64,000 bases of DNA from Oxalobacteraceae sp. CFBP 8761. GTDB lineage: Bacteria; Pseudomonadota; Gammaproteobacteria; Burkholderiales; Burkholderiaceae_D. Made by a program: the position numbers and the translations under genes. The notes under the pieces are model-generated. The model was not told the DNA's origin. It made no database searches and saw nothing but the letters and a program-made list of their open reading frames with translations. Shown here piece after piece: positions 12,947-21,741 of this stretch. The DNA lies in the NCBI GenBank assembly GCA_014841595.1, contig JACYUE010000001.1, positions 1,600,996 to 1,664,995 of the forward strand, written 5' to 3'. Numbering within the stretch: the stretch's first letter is position 1; each line of letters opens with the position of its first letter.

Positions 12947-13057
12947 AATGATCTTTCGGATAGCGATCAGCCGACTCCGCTTGCGTCCTCAATGATCTCT
13001 CGGATAGCTATCAGCCGACTCCGCTTACCTCCTCAATGATCTCTTGGATAGCGATCA
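12947..13057. repeat. 44-bp tandem direct repeat (about 2.5 copies)
   Basis: Copies begin at 12947, 12991 and 13035, each opening with AATGATCTYTYGGATAGC. The first two run the full 44 bp with a few substitutions; the third breaks off after about 23 bp at a GTGGACGG-type palindrome. Noncoding; see the findings. Confidence 0.85.
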
Positions 13058-13060
13058 CCG

Positions 13061-13096
13061 CGTGGACGGCGGAGCCGCCTCGCCGGCCGCGTCCAC
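13061..13096. repeat. Second GTGGAC palindrome, right half of intergenic mosaic
   Basis: CGTGGACGGCGGAGCC at 13061 faces CGCGTCCAC ending at 13096, an imperfect inverted repeat of the same family as the hairpin at 12858-12882. The two palindromes bracket the 44-bp repeats. Confidence 0.55.
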
Positions 13097-13109
13097 CCTA
13101 CATTGCCGG

Positions 13110-13217
13110 AAGTCCGTACCCGCATTCGCGAAGTCCGTACCGCATCTGCGCAAGTCCGTACCCATATTCCCGCAAGTCCGTACCTGCATTCCCAAAAGTT
13201 CGTACCCGCATTCCCAG
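13110..13217. repeat. Five-copy 21-22 bp tandem repeat upstream of rlmJ
   Basis: The core AGTCCGTAC occurs at 13111, 13132, 13153 and 13175 and as AGTTCGTAC at 13197, so the period is 21, 21, 22, 22 bp. Spacers are similar (CGCATTCGCGA-type). It ends 83 bp before the rlmJ start. It lacks the unique spacers of a CRISPR array. Confidence 0.9.
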
Positions 13218-13299
13218 CCGCGGTCGGTTGTAGTGGATAATGGCGCCTAATATCGCCGCCAGTTTCGCGCGGCAACGTCACTTTTAGGAATTCCAGCTT

Positions 13300-14586
13300 A
13301 TGTTGAGCTACCGCCACGCCTTCCACGCGGGTAACCACGCCGATGTCCTCAAGCACTTCATTCAGGTGCAACTGCACCAGTACATGAACCAGAAGGATGC
13401 CGCCTATACCTATATCGATACCCACTCGGGCGCCGGCGTGTACGCACTCGACAGCTTCCAGTCGACCAAGACCGCCGAATTCGATACCGGCATCGGCCCG
13501 CTGTGGGGCCTCACTGACGTTCCGGCACCGCTGAAGGAATACCTCGACCTGATCAAGGGCATGAACCCGAGCGGCAAGATGCGCTATTACCCGGGCTCGC
13601 CGTATGTTGCCGAGCAGATGGCGCGCGAGCAGGACCGCCTGCGCCTGTTCGAGCTGCACCCGGCCGATTGCAAGATCCTGGCCGATAACTTCCGCAAGCT
13701 CGACGCGCACAAGGCCGAGCAGGGCGAACGCTCGCGCGGCCGCCGCGTGATGATCGACCGGGGCGACGGCTTCGACAGCATGAAGGCCTTGCTGCCGCCA
13801 CCGTCGCGCCGCGCGCTGGTGCTGATCGACCCGCCGTACGAAGTCAAGGATGACTACAAGCGTGTGAAGGAAGCACTCGACGACGCGCTGCTGCGCTTCC
13901 CGAGCGGCATCTACGCCGTCTGGTATCCGGTGCTGCAGCGCATGGAATCGCGCCAGTTTGCCGATCGCCTGAAGCGCGTGCCGGCCAAGGAATGGCTGAA
14001 CGTCACGCTGACGATCCAGACCCCGACCCCTGACGGCACTGGCCTGCACAGCTCGGGCATGTTCATCCTGAACCCACCGTACACGCTCGAGCCGATCCTG
14101 CGCGAAGTGCTGCCGTATCTGGTGCGCGTGCTGGGCAAGGATGCCGGCGCACGCTTCACGATCGAAAAGGGTACCCAGGTCACGGGCACGGCCCTCGGCC
14201 GCAGCGCCAGCCGCACCGATGGAGCCGCCGGCATGCCGCGCCAGCCGATCGGCAATGCGCGCCGCGCCAGCCCGCTGTCGGGCAAGGGCAGTCTGCGCCT
14301 GCCGGGCCAGGTCATGCCGCGCGAAGGCGACGAGCCGGCAGCGCCGGTCAAGCCATCCCGCACTGGCACGGGCCGTCCGACGCAGGATGCTGGCCGGCCG
14401 GGTGCGCCGCCGCGCTCGAGTGCGCCAAAGACTGCTGCACCTCGCGCGCCCCGTGCGCCCGGCGCCTCATCGCGCGCGGCGTCGGATGCTGCCGCGCCGC
14501 GTGCACCCCGCACCGCTGGCGATCGCCCGGCAACGCCGGGTGCCCCGCGCACCGGCCGCACCCGACAGGGCGGCGGCCGCAGCTAG
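13300..14586 (+). CDS. rlmJ: 23S rRNA (adenine(2030)-N(6))-methyltransferase RlmJ with long basic tail
   Basis: 428 residues. Residues 1 to about 285 match RlmJ throughout: the start MLSYRHAFHAGNHADVLKH, a SAM-binding stretch DTHSGAGVY and the catalytic DPPYE at 177-181. The enzyme methylates A2030 of 23S rRNA. From about residue 300 a 130-residue tail rich in Ala, Pro, Arg, Gly and Ser follows, with repeated PRAP/GAPR-type motifs; it is absent from E. coli RlmJ and probably disordered and RNA-binding. TAGGAA precedes the ATG. Confidence 0.92.
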   Translation: MLSYRHAFHAGNHADVLKHFIQVQLHQYMNQKDAAYTYIDTHSGAGVYALDSFQSTKTAEFDTGIGPLWGLTDVPAPLKEYLDLIKGMNPSGKMRYYPGSPYVAEQMAREQDRLRLFELHPADCKILADNFRKLDAHKAEQGERSRGRRVMIDRGDGFDSMKALLPPPSRRALVLIDPPYEVKDDYKRVKEALDDALLRFPSGIYAVWYPVLQRMESRQFADRLKRVPAKEWLNVTLTIQTPTPDGTGLHSSGMFILNPPYTLEPILREVLPYLVRVLGKDAGARFTIEKGTQVTGTALGRSASRTDGAAGMPRQPIGNARRASPLSGKGSLRLPGQVMPREGDEPAAPVKPSRTGTGRPTQDAGRPGAPPRSSAPKTAAPRAPRAPGASSRAASDAAAPRAPRTAGDRPATPGAPRTGRTRQGGGRS

Positions 14587-14626
14587 CATTCGATTTGATG
14601 TCGAAATGCTAAGATTGATGTTTTTG
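14585..14626 (+). terminator. Possible terminator after rlmJ
   Basis: AGCATTCGA pairs with TCGAAATGCT (one bulged A) across a 7-base loop, and a GTTTTTG run follows about 10 bases later. The weak stem and the distance of the T run make this tentative. Confidence 0.35.
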
Positions 14627-14711
14627 TAGTATAGTCGGTGCAGGTGGTGCGCGGGTGCGTGCTGCCAGCGCGCCGCGATCCGCTGTGACAGTTTCCAGGA
14701 GTAATATTTCA

Positions 14712-15980
14712 ATGCATGCTGATGCAACGGCAGCGGTCTTGGTGCCGTCTGACGATTTTTTCCTCGCACGGCAACCCATTCTCGGGCGCGACCAGCAATT
14801 GCTGGCGTTCGAACTGCTGTTTCGTGCTGCCGGCGAGGACGAAGACGCCAAGCTGACCGACGGCGCCGCCGCGACGGCGGCCGTCATTTCGCATGCGTCC
14901 CAGCTCGGCATGGAGCAGGTGGTGGGCGATCAGCTCGCCTTTGTCAATGTCGACGCCGTCGTCCTGATGAGCGACTTCGTGCGCTTCCTGCAGCCGCATA
15001 AAGTCATTCTCGAAATCCTGGAAACCGTCAAGCCCACGCCGGAGTTGCTGGCGCGGGTGGACGAACTGAAAAACCTCGGCTTCAAGTTCGCCGTCGACGA
15101 CGTCATCGAACATTCGCCCGAACTCGATCAGCTGATTTCGCTGATTGACATCATCAAGGTCGATATCAAGGGCGTGGCCCCGGATGCGCTGGGCGATCTG
15201 GTCGCGTCGCTGAAAAAGACCGGCAAGCGCCTGCTGGCTGAAAAGGTCGAGACGATCGAAGAATTCAAGCTGTGCATGGAACTCGGTTTCGAATACTTCC
15301 AGGGGTATTACTTTGCGCGGCCCGTGATCCTCAGCGGCCGCAAGATCGCGCCGACCGAAGTCGTGCTACTGCGCTTGCTGGAGCTCGTCAATTCCAATGC
15401 CGACAACCAGACCATCGAAACGGCCGTCAAGCGCGATGCGCTGGTCAGCCTGAACCTGCTGCGCCTGGTCAACAGCCGCGCAGTGCCGGGTCCGCGCATC
15501 GAATCGCTGTCCCAGGCGCTCGCGGTGCTGGGCCGGCGTCAGCTGGGTCGCTGGCTGCAGATCCTGCTGTACACGGCGGCGGGCGCGCAGGTCTCGCTCG
15601 ACTCGCCGTTGCTGCAACTGGCCACCACGCGCGGCAAGCTGCTCGAACTGATGACGCTGCGCGTGCGCCCAGGCGACACGGCCAGCGCCGACCGCGCCTT
15701 TACGGTCGGCATCATGTCGCTGGCCGAAGCGCTGTTCTCGGTGCGGATGGCCGACATCCTCGTGCATGTCGAGGTCGCGCATGACGTACGCGATGCACTG
15801 ATCGACCGCGATGGTGACTTCGGCACGATGTTGCGCATCGCCGAGCTGCTCGAAACAGCCGTCGGTGGCCGCAAGCTCAATGCCGAACTCAAGAAGATCG
15901 GGTTGACGGTGCCCGAGGTACGCGAGATCGAACTGGCAGCGTTCGACTGGGTCCGCGAGCTGACCCACGACGTGCGCTAA
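14712..15980 (+). CDS. EAL-HDOD signalling protein (YuxH-like), EAL site degenerate
   Basis: 422 residues. The first ~215 form an EAL-type barrel, but the signature glutamate motif reads FELLFR instead of EALxR and the DDFG motif reads DDVIE, so c-di-GMP hydrolysis is unlikely. From about residue 225 an HDOD domain follows (conserved VLLRLLELVNS and the SLSQALAVLGRRQLGRWL helix), usually a signalling scaffold related to HD hydrolases. The ATG at 14712 has CAGGAG upstream. It is a single gene between rlmJ and the convergent methyltransferase. Probable cytoplasmic signalling adaptor. Confidence 0.85.
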   Translation: MHADATAAVLVPSDDFFLARQPILGRDQQLLAFELLFRAAGEDEDAKLTDGAAATAAVISHASQLGMEQVVGDQLAFVNVDAVVLMSDFVRFLQPHKVILEILETVKPTPELLARVDELKNLGFKFAVDDVIEHSPELDQLISLIDIIKVDIKGVAPDALGDLVASLKKTGKRLLAEKVETIEEFKLCMELGFEYFQGYYFARPVILSGRKIAPTEVVLLRLLELVNSNADNQTIETAVKRDALVSLNLLRLVNSRAVPGPRIESLSQALAVLGRRQLGRWLQILLYTAAGAQVSLDSPLLQLATTRGKLLELMTLRVRPGDTASADRAFTVGIMSLAEALFSVRMADILVHVEVAHDVRDALIDRDGDFGTMLRIAELLETAVGGRKLNAELKKIGLTVPEVREIELAAFDWVRELTHDVR

Positions 15981-15995
15981 AGTCCGACCGATCCT

Positions 15996-16745
15996 TTATT
16001 GCCCCAGCAGCAGGAACACGGTCGGCTTCTTGTGGAAGTCCGGCCCCTTGTCCGCCCCCAGCGCTGCCTTCCACTTCGCCGCCGTCATGGTGCGCACCGA
16101 CTCGCTCGGCAACGACAGGTCGGTTGCCACGCACACCAGCGTGCCCGGCTGGCAACCCGCCACCAGTGCTTCGAGCATCGCGCCGTTGCGGTACGGCGTT
16201 TCAATGAAGAGCTGTGTCTGGCGCTCGCCCCGTGAACGGGTTTCCAGCTCGCGGATGCGTTTCGTGCGCAGCGCCGCATCGGTCGGCAGATAGCCGTTAA
16301 AAGCGAAGCTCTGGCCGTTCAGGCCGCTGGCCATGACGGCCAGCAGCAGCGATGACGGGCCGACCAGCGGCCGCACGGCAATCCCGTGCTGATGCGCCAG
16401 GCGCACGAGGTCGGCGCCGGGATCGGCAACTGCTGGCACGCCGGCCTCTGACACCAGGCCCGCATCGCGTCCTGCCAGGAGCGGCGCCAGCAATTGCGTC
16501 AGCGCTGCGGCCGGCGTGTTCACGTTCAGTTCGGCGATCTCGATTTCCTGCAGCGGCTTGGCCAATGGATGGTCGATGGCGATCAGTTTCAGGAACGCGC
16601 GCGCCGTCTTGGCGTTTTCGGCCACAAAATAATCGAGCGAGCTGGTCAGTGCCTGCACTTGCGTCGGCAGCAGGCCATTCAGGCAGCCGGGCGCGGCGTC
16701 GAGTGGGCCGAGGGTATTGGGAATCAGGTACAGGGTGCCGGGCAT
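15996..16745 (-). CDS. SAM-dependent methyltransferase, RsmI-like (tetrapyrrole methylase family)
   Basis: 249 residues. It resembles 16S rRNA methyltransferase RsmI in the motifs GLVSEAGVPAVADPGADLV and RPLVGPSSLLLAVMASGLNGQ-x2-FNGYLP, which form the SAM pocket of this fold. It lacks RsmI's usual N-terminal LYVVATPIGN; instead it starts MPGTLYLIPNTLG, as in the shorter second paralogue found in many betaproteobacteria. The substrate is therefore uncertain. It lies 21 bp downstream of maf on the same strand, so the two likely form one operon. Confidence 0.85.
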   Translation of the reverse strand: MPGTLYLIPNTLGPLDAAPGCLNGLLPTQVQALTSSLDYFVAENAKTARAFLKLIAIDHPLAKPLQEIEIAELNVNTPAAALTQLLAPLLAGRDAGLVSEAGVPAVADPGADLVRLAHQHGIAVRPLVGPSSLLLAVMASGLNGQSFAFNGYLPTDAALRTKRIRELETRSRGERQTQLFIETPYRNGAMLEALVAGCQPGTLVCVATDLSLPSESVRTMTAAKWKAALGADKGPDFHKKPTVFLLLGQ

Positions 16746-16766
16746 GGGTTCGTTTCAGATAAGTGG

Positions 16767-17381
16767 TCAGGTGCCGAAGAAGCGCACGCCGGCGCGCCGC
16801 AGCATGCCGGTCAGGGCGATGAGCGGCAAGCCGGTGAGGGCGGTCGGATCAAGCGAGTGAATGTGTTCGATCAGGGCAATGCCCAGGCCTTCGTTCTTGG
16901 CGCTGCCGGCGCAGTCATACGGCTGTTCGATGCGCAGATAGGCGTCGAGTTCGGCATCTGGCAGGTCGCGAAAACGCACGCGAACCTGCACATTGTCGAC
17001 CTGGACAGCGGCGGCAGGGTTGGTCACGCGCCCGTCCCACAGGCACAGGGCCGTATGGAACACGACTTCACGGCCCCGCATCAACTGCAGCTGGGCTAGC
17101 GCGCGCGCATGGTCACCCGGCTTGCCGATCTGCAGATCGTCGAGCGTGGCGACCTGGTCGGAGCCGATCACGAGCGCATCCGGATGCAGGCGCGCCACGG
17201 CCTCGGCCTTGGCACGCGCCAGGCGCAGCGCGGTTGCCGGCGGCGTTTCGCCTGGCAGCGGGGTTTCATCGAGATCGGGCGCGATGGCCTCGAATGGCAG
17301 GCCGAGCCGGCCCAGCAATTCGCGCCGGTAGGCCGAGCTCGAGGCGAGGATCAGGCGGGGCGGGGTAGAGCTTGTTATCAT
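16767..17381 (-). CDS. Maf-family nucleoside triphosphate pyrophosphatase
   Basis: 204 residues. House-cleaning enzyme that hydrolyses modified or non-canonical NTPs. Maf signatures: LILASSSAYRRELL with the SSS-x2-R motif, LARAKAEAVA, DALVIGSDQVATLD and the QPYDCAGSAKNEGLG segment, typical of the m7GTP pyrophosphatase (YceF) branch. I chose the ATG at 17381 because longer in-frame versions would overlap the divergent yceD and have no Maf-like sequence. It is divergent from yceD and upstream of the RsmI-like gene. Confidence 0.93.
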   Translation of the reverse strand: MITSSTPPRLILASSSAYRRELLGRLGLPFEAIAPDLDETPLPGETPPATALRLARAKAEAVARLHPDALVIGSDQVATLDDLQIGKPGDHARALAQLQLMRGREVVFHTALCLWDGRVTNPAAAVQVDNVQVRVRFRDLPDAELDAYLRIEQPYDCAGSAKNEGLGIALIEHIHSLDPTALTGLPLIALTGMLRRAGVRFFGT

Positions 17382-17477
17382 GCGGCCCTCGGGATAAATC
17401 GGCAGCGAAGCCACAGTTTCATGGCGCTGCGGTGAAAAGCCTGCTATTATCGCAGGTTTTCCGGGACGACTTTCTAA

Positions 17478-17975
17478 ATGAGCGCTTTCATCATTGATGC
17501 CTTCGAGTTTTGCAAGAGCGATGGTTTTCGTGAGGGCAGCACGCCCCTGGTCGAGATGACCCGGCTGGCCGCAGAGAGTTCCGAAAAAGGCGGCGACATC
17601 CGCTGGACGATGCAAGGTGGTCAAACCCGTCACGGTTATCCGTCGCTGACTCTCGAGGTCGCCGGTCACGTGAAGCTGGAATGCCAGCGTTGTCTGCAGC
17701 CCATGGATTACGACATCGATTCGTCGACCATGCTGGTGCTGGGTAAAGATGACGAAGAAGCCGATGCCATCGAGATCGTTCTCGACGACGACAGCATCGA
17801 TGTGATCGTCGGCAGTCGCACTTGCGATATTCGCCAGTTGCTCGAAGACGAAGCCCTGCTGGCATTGCCGCAGTCGCCAAAGCACGATGTCTGCCCAGAA
17901 ACCAAGCTGCTGGACAGCCTGAAGAACGAGAAGCCGTCGCCATTTGCCGGCCTCAAGAATCTCAAGACAGAATGA
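17478..17975 (+). CDS. yceD: YceD family protein (DUF177, 23S rRNA accumulation)
   Basis: 165 residues. YceD proteins are needed for normal 23S rRNA levels and sit before rpmF in most proteobacteria, as here. Visible features are LECQRCLQPM with a CxxC pair, a very acidic middle (DDEEADAIEIVLDDDSIDV), a third Cys in SRTCDIRQLLEDE and a fourth in HDVCPE. No membrane segment. It begins the yceD-rpmF-plsX-fab cluster. Confidence 0.9.
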   Translation: MSAFIIDAFEFCKSDGFREGSTPLVEMTRLAAESSEKGGDIRWTMQGGQTRHGYPSLTLEVAGHVKLECQRCLQPMDYDIDSSTMLVLGKDDEEADAIEIVLDDDSIDVIVGSRTCDIRQLLEDEALLALPQSPKHDVCPETKLLDSLKNEKPSPFAGLKNLKTE

Positions 17976-18226
17976 ATTAGCACCAACAAAGAGCAGGATC
18001 GGTTTCGCAGTACGGTGGCGGCAGCGTAGAAAGAATGTCGCCCAAAATTTGCAAAGAATGTGTCAGACGCGTGCAGCGCTCGAGTATGGCATTGGTAGTA
18101 GAAGTAGACGGAAACGTGTCGGCAATCCCGGGGGACATCCTTGAAGATTGCTGCTGGGATACTCGATGCGCAAATCGTTGCACGTCGAATGTGTTAAAAT
18201 TTTAGAACTTAGTATTAGGAGTTATC

Positions 18227-18409
18227 ATGGCTGTTCAGCAGAATAAAAAATCCCCATCGAAGCGCGGTATGCACCGTTCGCACGACTTCCTGGTTGCACC
18301 AAACCTGGCAGTCGAGCCAACCACCGGCGAAACGCACCTGCGTCACCACATCAGCCCTAACGGTTTCTACCGTGGTCGCAAAGTTCTGAAGACCAAAAAC
18401 GACGAGTAA
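18227..18409 (+). CDS. rpmF: 50S ribosomal protein L32
   Basis: 60 residues, standard L32 length, highly basic. The start [20 protein letters not shown] is characteristic of proteobacterial L32. The ATG follows TAGGAGTT. A 251-bp gap separates it from yceD and a terminator-like hairpin follows, so its level may be set separately from the lipid genes downstream. Confidence 0.97.
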   Translation: MAVQQNKKSPSKRGMHRSHDFLVAPNLAVEPTTGETHLRHHISPNGFYRGRKVLKTKNDE

Positions 18410-18435
18410 TCGACGTCCTGGCTTTTAGAACCATG

Positions 18436-18480
18436 AAAGCGGCGCAACGTATGTTATCTGCGTGGCGCCGCTTTTTCTTT
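18436..18480 (+). terminator. Terminator or attenuator between rpmF and plsX
   Basis: AAAGCGGCGC and GCGCCGCTTT form a 10-bp stem with a 19-base loop (3 more pairs possible inside), followed by TTTTTCTTT-like sequence. Placed inside the cluster, it may make lipid gene expression partly independent of L32. Confidence 0.75.
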
Positions 18481-18621
18481 GGCATCTGCTCAGGCATTGT
18501 TGGCATCACGGGCATGTGTTTCGCCCCGTCATGTTGAGCAGCGCGGATCTTGTGCGCCTCCTGGCGACGAATCGATCCCATCTGGCCGCCAGTCCTGTGT
18601 GAGCCGCGGCATTCCCAATAC

Positions 18622-19692
18622 ATGACCATAAAAATTTCCATTGACTGCATGGGTGGCGATCACGGCCCGTCAGTAACTATTCCGGCAGCAATCTCGTTCC
18701 TCAAGAAGCAGGATGACGCCGAGCTTGTGCTCGTGGGCGTCGAAGAGGTGCTGCGCGCAGAACTCAAGAAACACCACGGCGACAAATTGCCCCGTCTGAC
18801 GATCAAGAACGCGACCGAAGTCGTCGCGATGGACGATCCGATCGAGGTGGCCCTGCGCCGCAAGAAGGATTCGTCGATGCGTGTGGCGATCGAGCTGGTG
18901 AAAGACGGCAGCGCCAATGCCTGCGTCTCTGCCGGCAATACCGGCGCCCTGATGGCCGTCTCGCGCTACGTGCTCAAGACGATGCCCGGCGTCGACCGTC
19001 CGGCGATCTGCTCGATCATGCCGAACCAGAAGAACGGCCCGACCTATATCCTCGACCTGGGCGCGAACGTCGATTGCGAACCGCATCACCTGCACCAGTT
19101 CGCGATCATGGGCTCGGTGCTGTGCTCGGCGATCGAAGGCATCCCCCGCCCGACCATTGGCCTGCTCAATGTGGGCACCGAAGACATCAAGGGCAACGAG
19201 GTGGTCAAGGCCACCGGCGTGCTGCTGCGCGACGATGCTGCCCGCGGCAAGCTCAATTTCTACGGCAACGTCGAAGGCAATGACATCTTCAAGGGTACCG
19301 TCGACGTCGTCGTCTGCGACGGTTTCGTCGGCAACGTGATGCTCAAGGCGATTGAAGGCCTGTCGCGCTTCATGAAATCGACCTTCAAGTCCGACATCAT
19401 GTCGATGGTCGGCGCCGTGTTCGCACGCAAGGCGATGAAGAAACTCAATCCCGAGCGCTACAATGGCGCCGGTCTGCTGGGCCTGAAGGGCCTGGTGTTC
19501 AAGAGCCACGGCGGCGCCAACGCCTATTCGTTCGAATGGGCGATCAAGCGTGCCTACGAGGCCGCGCACAATAATGTGCAAGAACAGTTGTCGGCACTAA
19601 TTACCGAGCTGATGCCGAATTCAACGGGCGCTGCCGAAGCGCCCATGCCGGTGCTCGAGCCCGTGTCCACGATCGAGCGCCAGGCGCAATAA
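18622..19692 (+). CDS. plsX: Phosphate acyltransferase PlsX
   Basis: 356 residues. Converts acyl-ACP and phosphate into acyl-phosphate for PlsY in phospholipid synthesis. Family signatures are [12 protein letters not shown] at the start, [41 protein letters not shown] and [12 protein letters not shown]. The ATG at 18622 ([12 protein letters not shown]) is the family start; an upstream in-frame ATG at 18550 has no homologous sequence. It is followed by fabH 19 bp later. Confidence 0.96.
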   Translation: MTIKISIDCMGGDHGPSVTIPAAISFLKKQDDAELVLVGVEEVLRAELKKHHGDKLPRLTIKNATEVVAMDDPIEVALRRKKDSSMRVAIELVKDGSANACVSAGNTGALMAVSRYVLKTMPGVDRPAICSIMPNQKNGPTYILDLGANVDCEPHHLHQFAIMGSVLCSAIEGIPRPTIGLLNVGTEDIKGNEVVKATGVLLRDDAARGKLNFYGNVEGNDIFKGTVDVVVCDGFVGNVMLKAIEGLSRFMKSTFKSDIMSMVGAVFARKAMKKLNPERYNGAGLLGLKGLVFKSHGGANAYSFEWAIKRAYEAAHNNVQEQLSALITELMPNSTGAAEAPMPVLEPVSTIERQAQ

Positions 19693-19711
19693 CCGAGCGG
19701 ATGGTGAAGCA

Positions 19712-20698
19712 ATGACCCTGTACAGCAAAATCACTGGCACCGGCAGCTACCTGCCGGCCAACCGTGTCACCAATGAAGCGCTGGCCACGCGGCTGGCCGC
19801 GCAAGGTGTCGAAACGTCGCACGAATGGATTGTTACCCGCAGCGGCATCGAGGCGCGCCACTTCGCCGCCGCCGATGAGCTTTCATCCGATCTGGCCGTG
19901 CACGCCGCGCGCCGGGCGCTCGAGATGGCCGGCCGCGAAGCGGGCGACATCGACCTCGTCATCGTCGCCAGTTCCACTCCCGACTTTCACGGCAGCTTCC
20001 CGAGCACGGCCTGCATCGTCCAGCAAAAGCTGGGGATGGCCAATGGCAGCGCTGCCTTCGACGTGCAGGCGGTCTGCAGCGGCTTCGTCTACGCCTTGTC
20101 GACGGCCGATGCGTTCATCCGTGCCGGCAACCACAAGCGCGTACTCGTGATCGGTTCCGAGATTTTCTCGCGCATCGTCGACTTCAATGACCGCGGCACA
20201 TGCGTGCTGTTCGGCGATGGCGCCGGCGCCGTGCTGCTGGAAGTGTCGAACGAGCCGGGCATCCTGGCCACCAAGCTGCACGCCGACGGCAGTCACGCCG
20301 ACATCCTGTCGATCCCGGGCAACCTGGCGGGCGGCGCCGTTGCCGGCAGCGGTTTCCTGCACATGGATGGCCCGGCCGTGTTCAAGCTGGCCGTGTCGGT
20401 GCTCGAGAAGGTGGCGCACGAAGTGCTCGATACCGCTGGCGTTACGCCGGACCAGATCGACTGGCTGGTGCCGCATCAGGCCAATATCCGCATCATGAAC
20501 GGCACCGCCAAAAAACTTGGCCTGCCGCTGGAAAAAATGGTTGTCACCGTCAATGAGCACGGCAATACGTCGGCCGCCTCGATTCCGCTGGCGCTCGACC
20601 AGGCGATGCGCGATGGCCGCATCAAGCCGGGCCAGAACGTGCTGATGGAAGGCGTGGGCGGCGGCTTTACCTGGGGCGCCGTGCTGGCGCGCATGTAA
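19712..20698 (+). CDS. fabH: 3-oxoacyl-ACP synthase III
   Basis: 328 residues. Starts fatty-acid synthesis by condensing acetyl-CoA with malonyl-ACP. The catalytic triad can be read: Cys122 in [10 protein letters not shown], His in [10 protein letters not shown] and Asn in [12 protein letters not shown]. The acyl-binding [27 protein letters not shown] loop is intact. It lies between plsX and fabD, the usual order. Confidence 0.97.
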   Translation: MTLYSKITGTGSYLPANRVTNEALATRLAAQGVETSHEWIVTRSGIEARHFAAADELSSDLAVHAARRALEMAGREAGDIDLVIVASSTPDFHGSFPSTACIVQQKLGMANGSAAFDVQAVCSGFVYALSTADAFIRAGNHKRVLVIGSEIFSRIVDFNDRGTCVLFGDGAGAVLLEVSNEPGILATKLHADGSHADILSIPGNLAGGAVAGSGFLHMDGPAVFKLAVSVLEKVAHEVLDTAGVTPDQIDWLVPHQANIRIMNGTAKKLGLPLEKMVVTVNEHGNTSAASIPLALDQAMRDGRIKPGQNVLMEGVGGGFTWGAVLARM

Positions 20699-20766
20699 CG
20701 AGTCGCACACCGCTTCGCAATCATAGCGCGGCACTCCCAAGAACCAATTACTACGGATACATCACG

Positions 20767-21702
20767 ATGAGCAACTTCGCATTCCTGTTTACCGGACAAG
20801 GCGCCCAGGCAGTGGGCATGCTGAACGGTTTCGCCGGCAACCCGGTTGTCGACCGGACCGTGCAAGAAGCCTCCGACGCGCTTGGCTTCGATCTGCAGCG
20901 CCTGATCGCCGACGGCCCGAAAGAAGACCTCGATCTGACCACCAACACGCAGCCGGTCATGCTGACCGCCGCCGTGGCCGTGTACCGTGCCTGGATCGCG
21001 GCCGGCGGCCCGATTCCGTCCGTTGTCGCCGGCCACAGCCTGGGTGAATACTCGGCGCTGGTCGCCGCTGGCGTGATTCCGTTTGCCGACGCCGTGCCGC
21101 TGGTGCGCTTTCGCGCGCAGTCGATGCAGGACGCGGTGCCGGTCGGGCAGGGCGGCATGGCCGTCATCCTCGGCCTGCAGGCCGACGACGTGCGCGCCGT
21201 GTGTGCAGAAGCCGCCCAGGGCGAGGTCGTCGAAGCAGTCAACTTCAACGAGCCGACCCAGATCGTGATCGCCGGCCACACGGCTGCGGTCGAGCGCGCC
21301 TGCGAGATCGCCAAGGCCAAGGGCGCGAAGCGCGCCATGAAGCTGTCGGTCTCGGCGCCGTTCCACTCGTCGCTGCTGAAACCCGCATCGGATCGTCTGC
21401 GCGAGTACATGCGCACGCTGACCTTTGCCGTGCCACAGATCCCCGTCATCAACAACGTCGATGTCGTCGTATTGAATGATCCGGAGCAGATCAAGGATGC
21501 GCTGGTGCGCCAGGCCGCCGGTCCGGTGCGCTGGGTCGAGACGATGCAGAAGATGGCGCAGGACGGCGTCACGCAGGTCATCGAGTGCGCACCGAGCAAG
21601 ACGCTCGTGGGCATGGCCAAGCGTATCGATCCGGCGCTGGTCGGCGACGCACTGGTCGACCAGGCTGCGCTCGAGCGCGTGCTGGCCACGTTCAACGCGT
21701 AA
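20767..21702 (+). CDS. fabD: Malonyl-CoA:ACP transacylase
   Basis: 311 residues. Loads malonyl groups onto ACP. The active-site serine is Ser91 in GHSLGEYSAL; FLFTGQGAQAVGM at the start and the catalytic His in the SAPFHSSLLKPA motif are present. The start follows a CGGATACATCACG leader, 68 bp after fabH. Confidence 0.96.
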   Translation: MSNFAFLFTGQGAQAVGMLNGFAGNPVVDRTVQEASDALGFDLQRLIADGPKEDLDLTTNTQPVMLTAAVAVYRAWIAAGGPIPSVVAGHSLGEYSALVAAGVIPFADAVPLVRFRAQSMQDAVPVGQGGMAVILGLQADDVRAVCAEAAQGEVVEAVNFNEPTQIVIAGHTAAVERACEIAKAKGAKRAMKLSVSAPFHSSLLKPASDRLREYMRTLTFAVPQIPVINNVDVVVLNDPEQIKDALVRQAAGPVRWVETMQKMAQDGVTQVIECAPSKTLVGMAKRIDPALVGDALVDQAALERVLATFNA

Positions 21703-21741
21703 CGCCGGCGCAGCACCAACAACCCCAACAAGAGGACCACC

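Noticed and set aside
12947..13217. CRISPR-like array
   Set aside because: Repeats are contiguous tandem copies without unique 30-bp spacers, two unrelated periods are present, and no cas gene lies nearby.
13033..14049. Minus-strand open frame opposite rlmJ that reads through the 21-bp repeats
   Set aside because: Antisense to a clear rlmJ; the repeated RVRTS-like peptide comes only from the noncoding tandem repeat.
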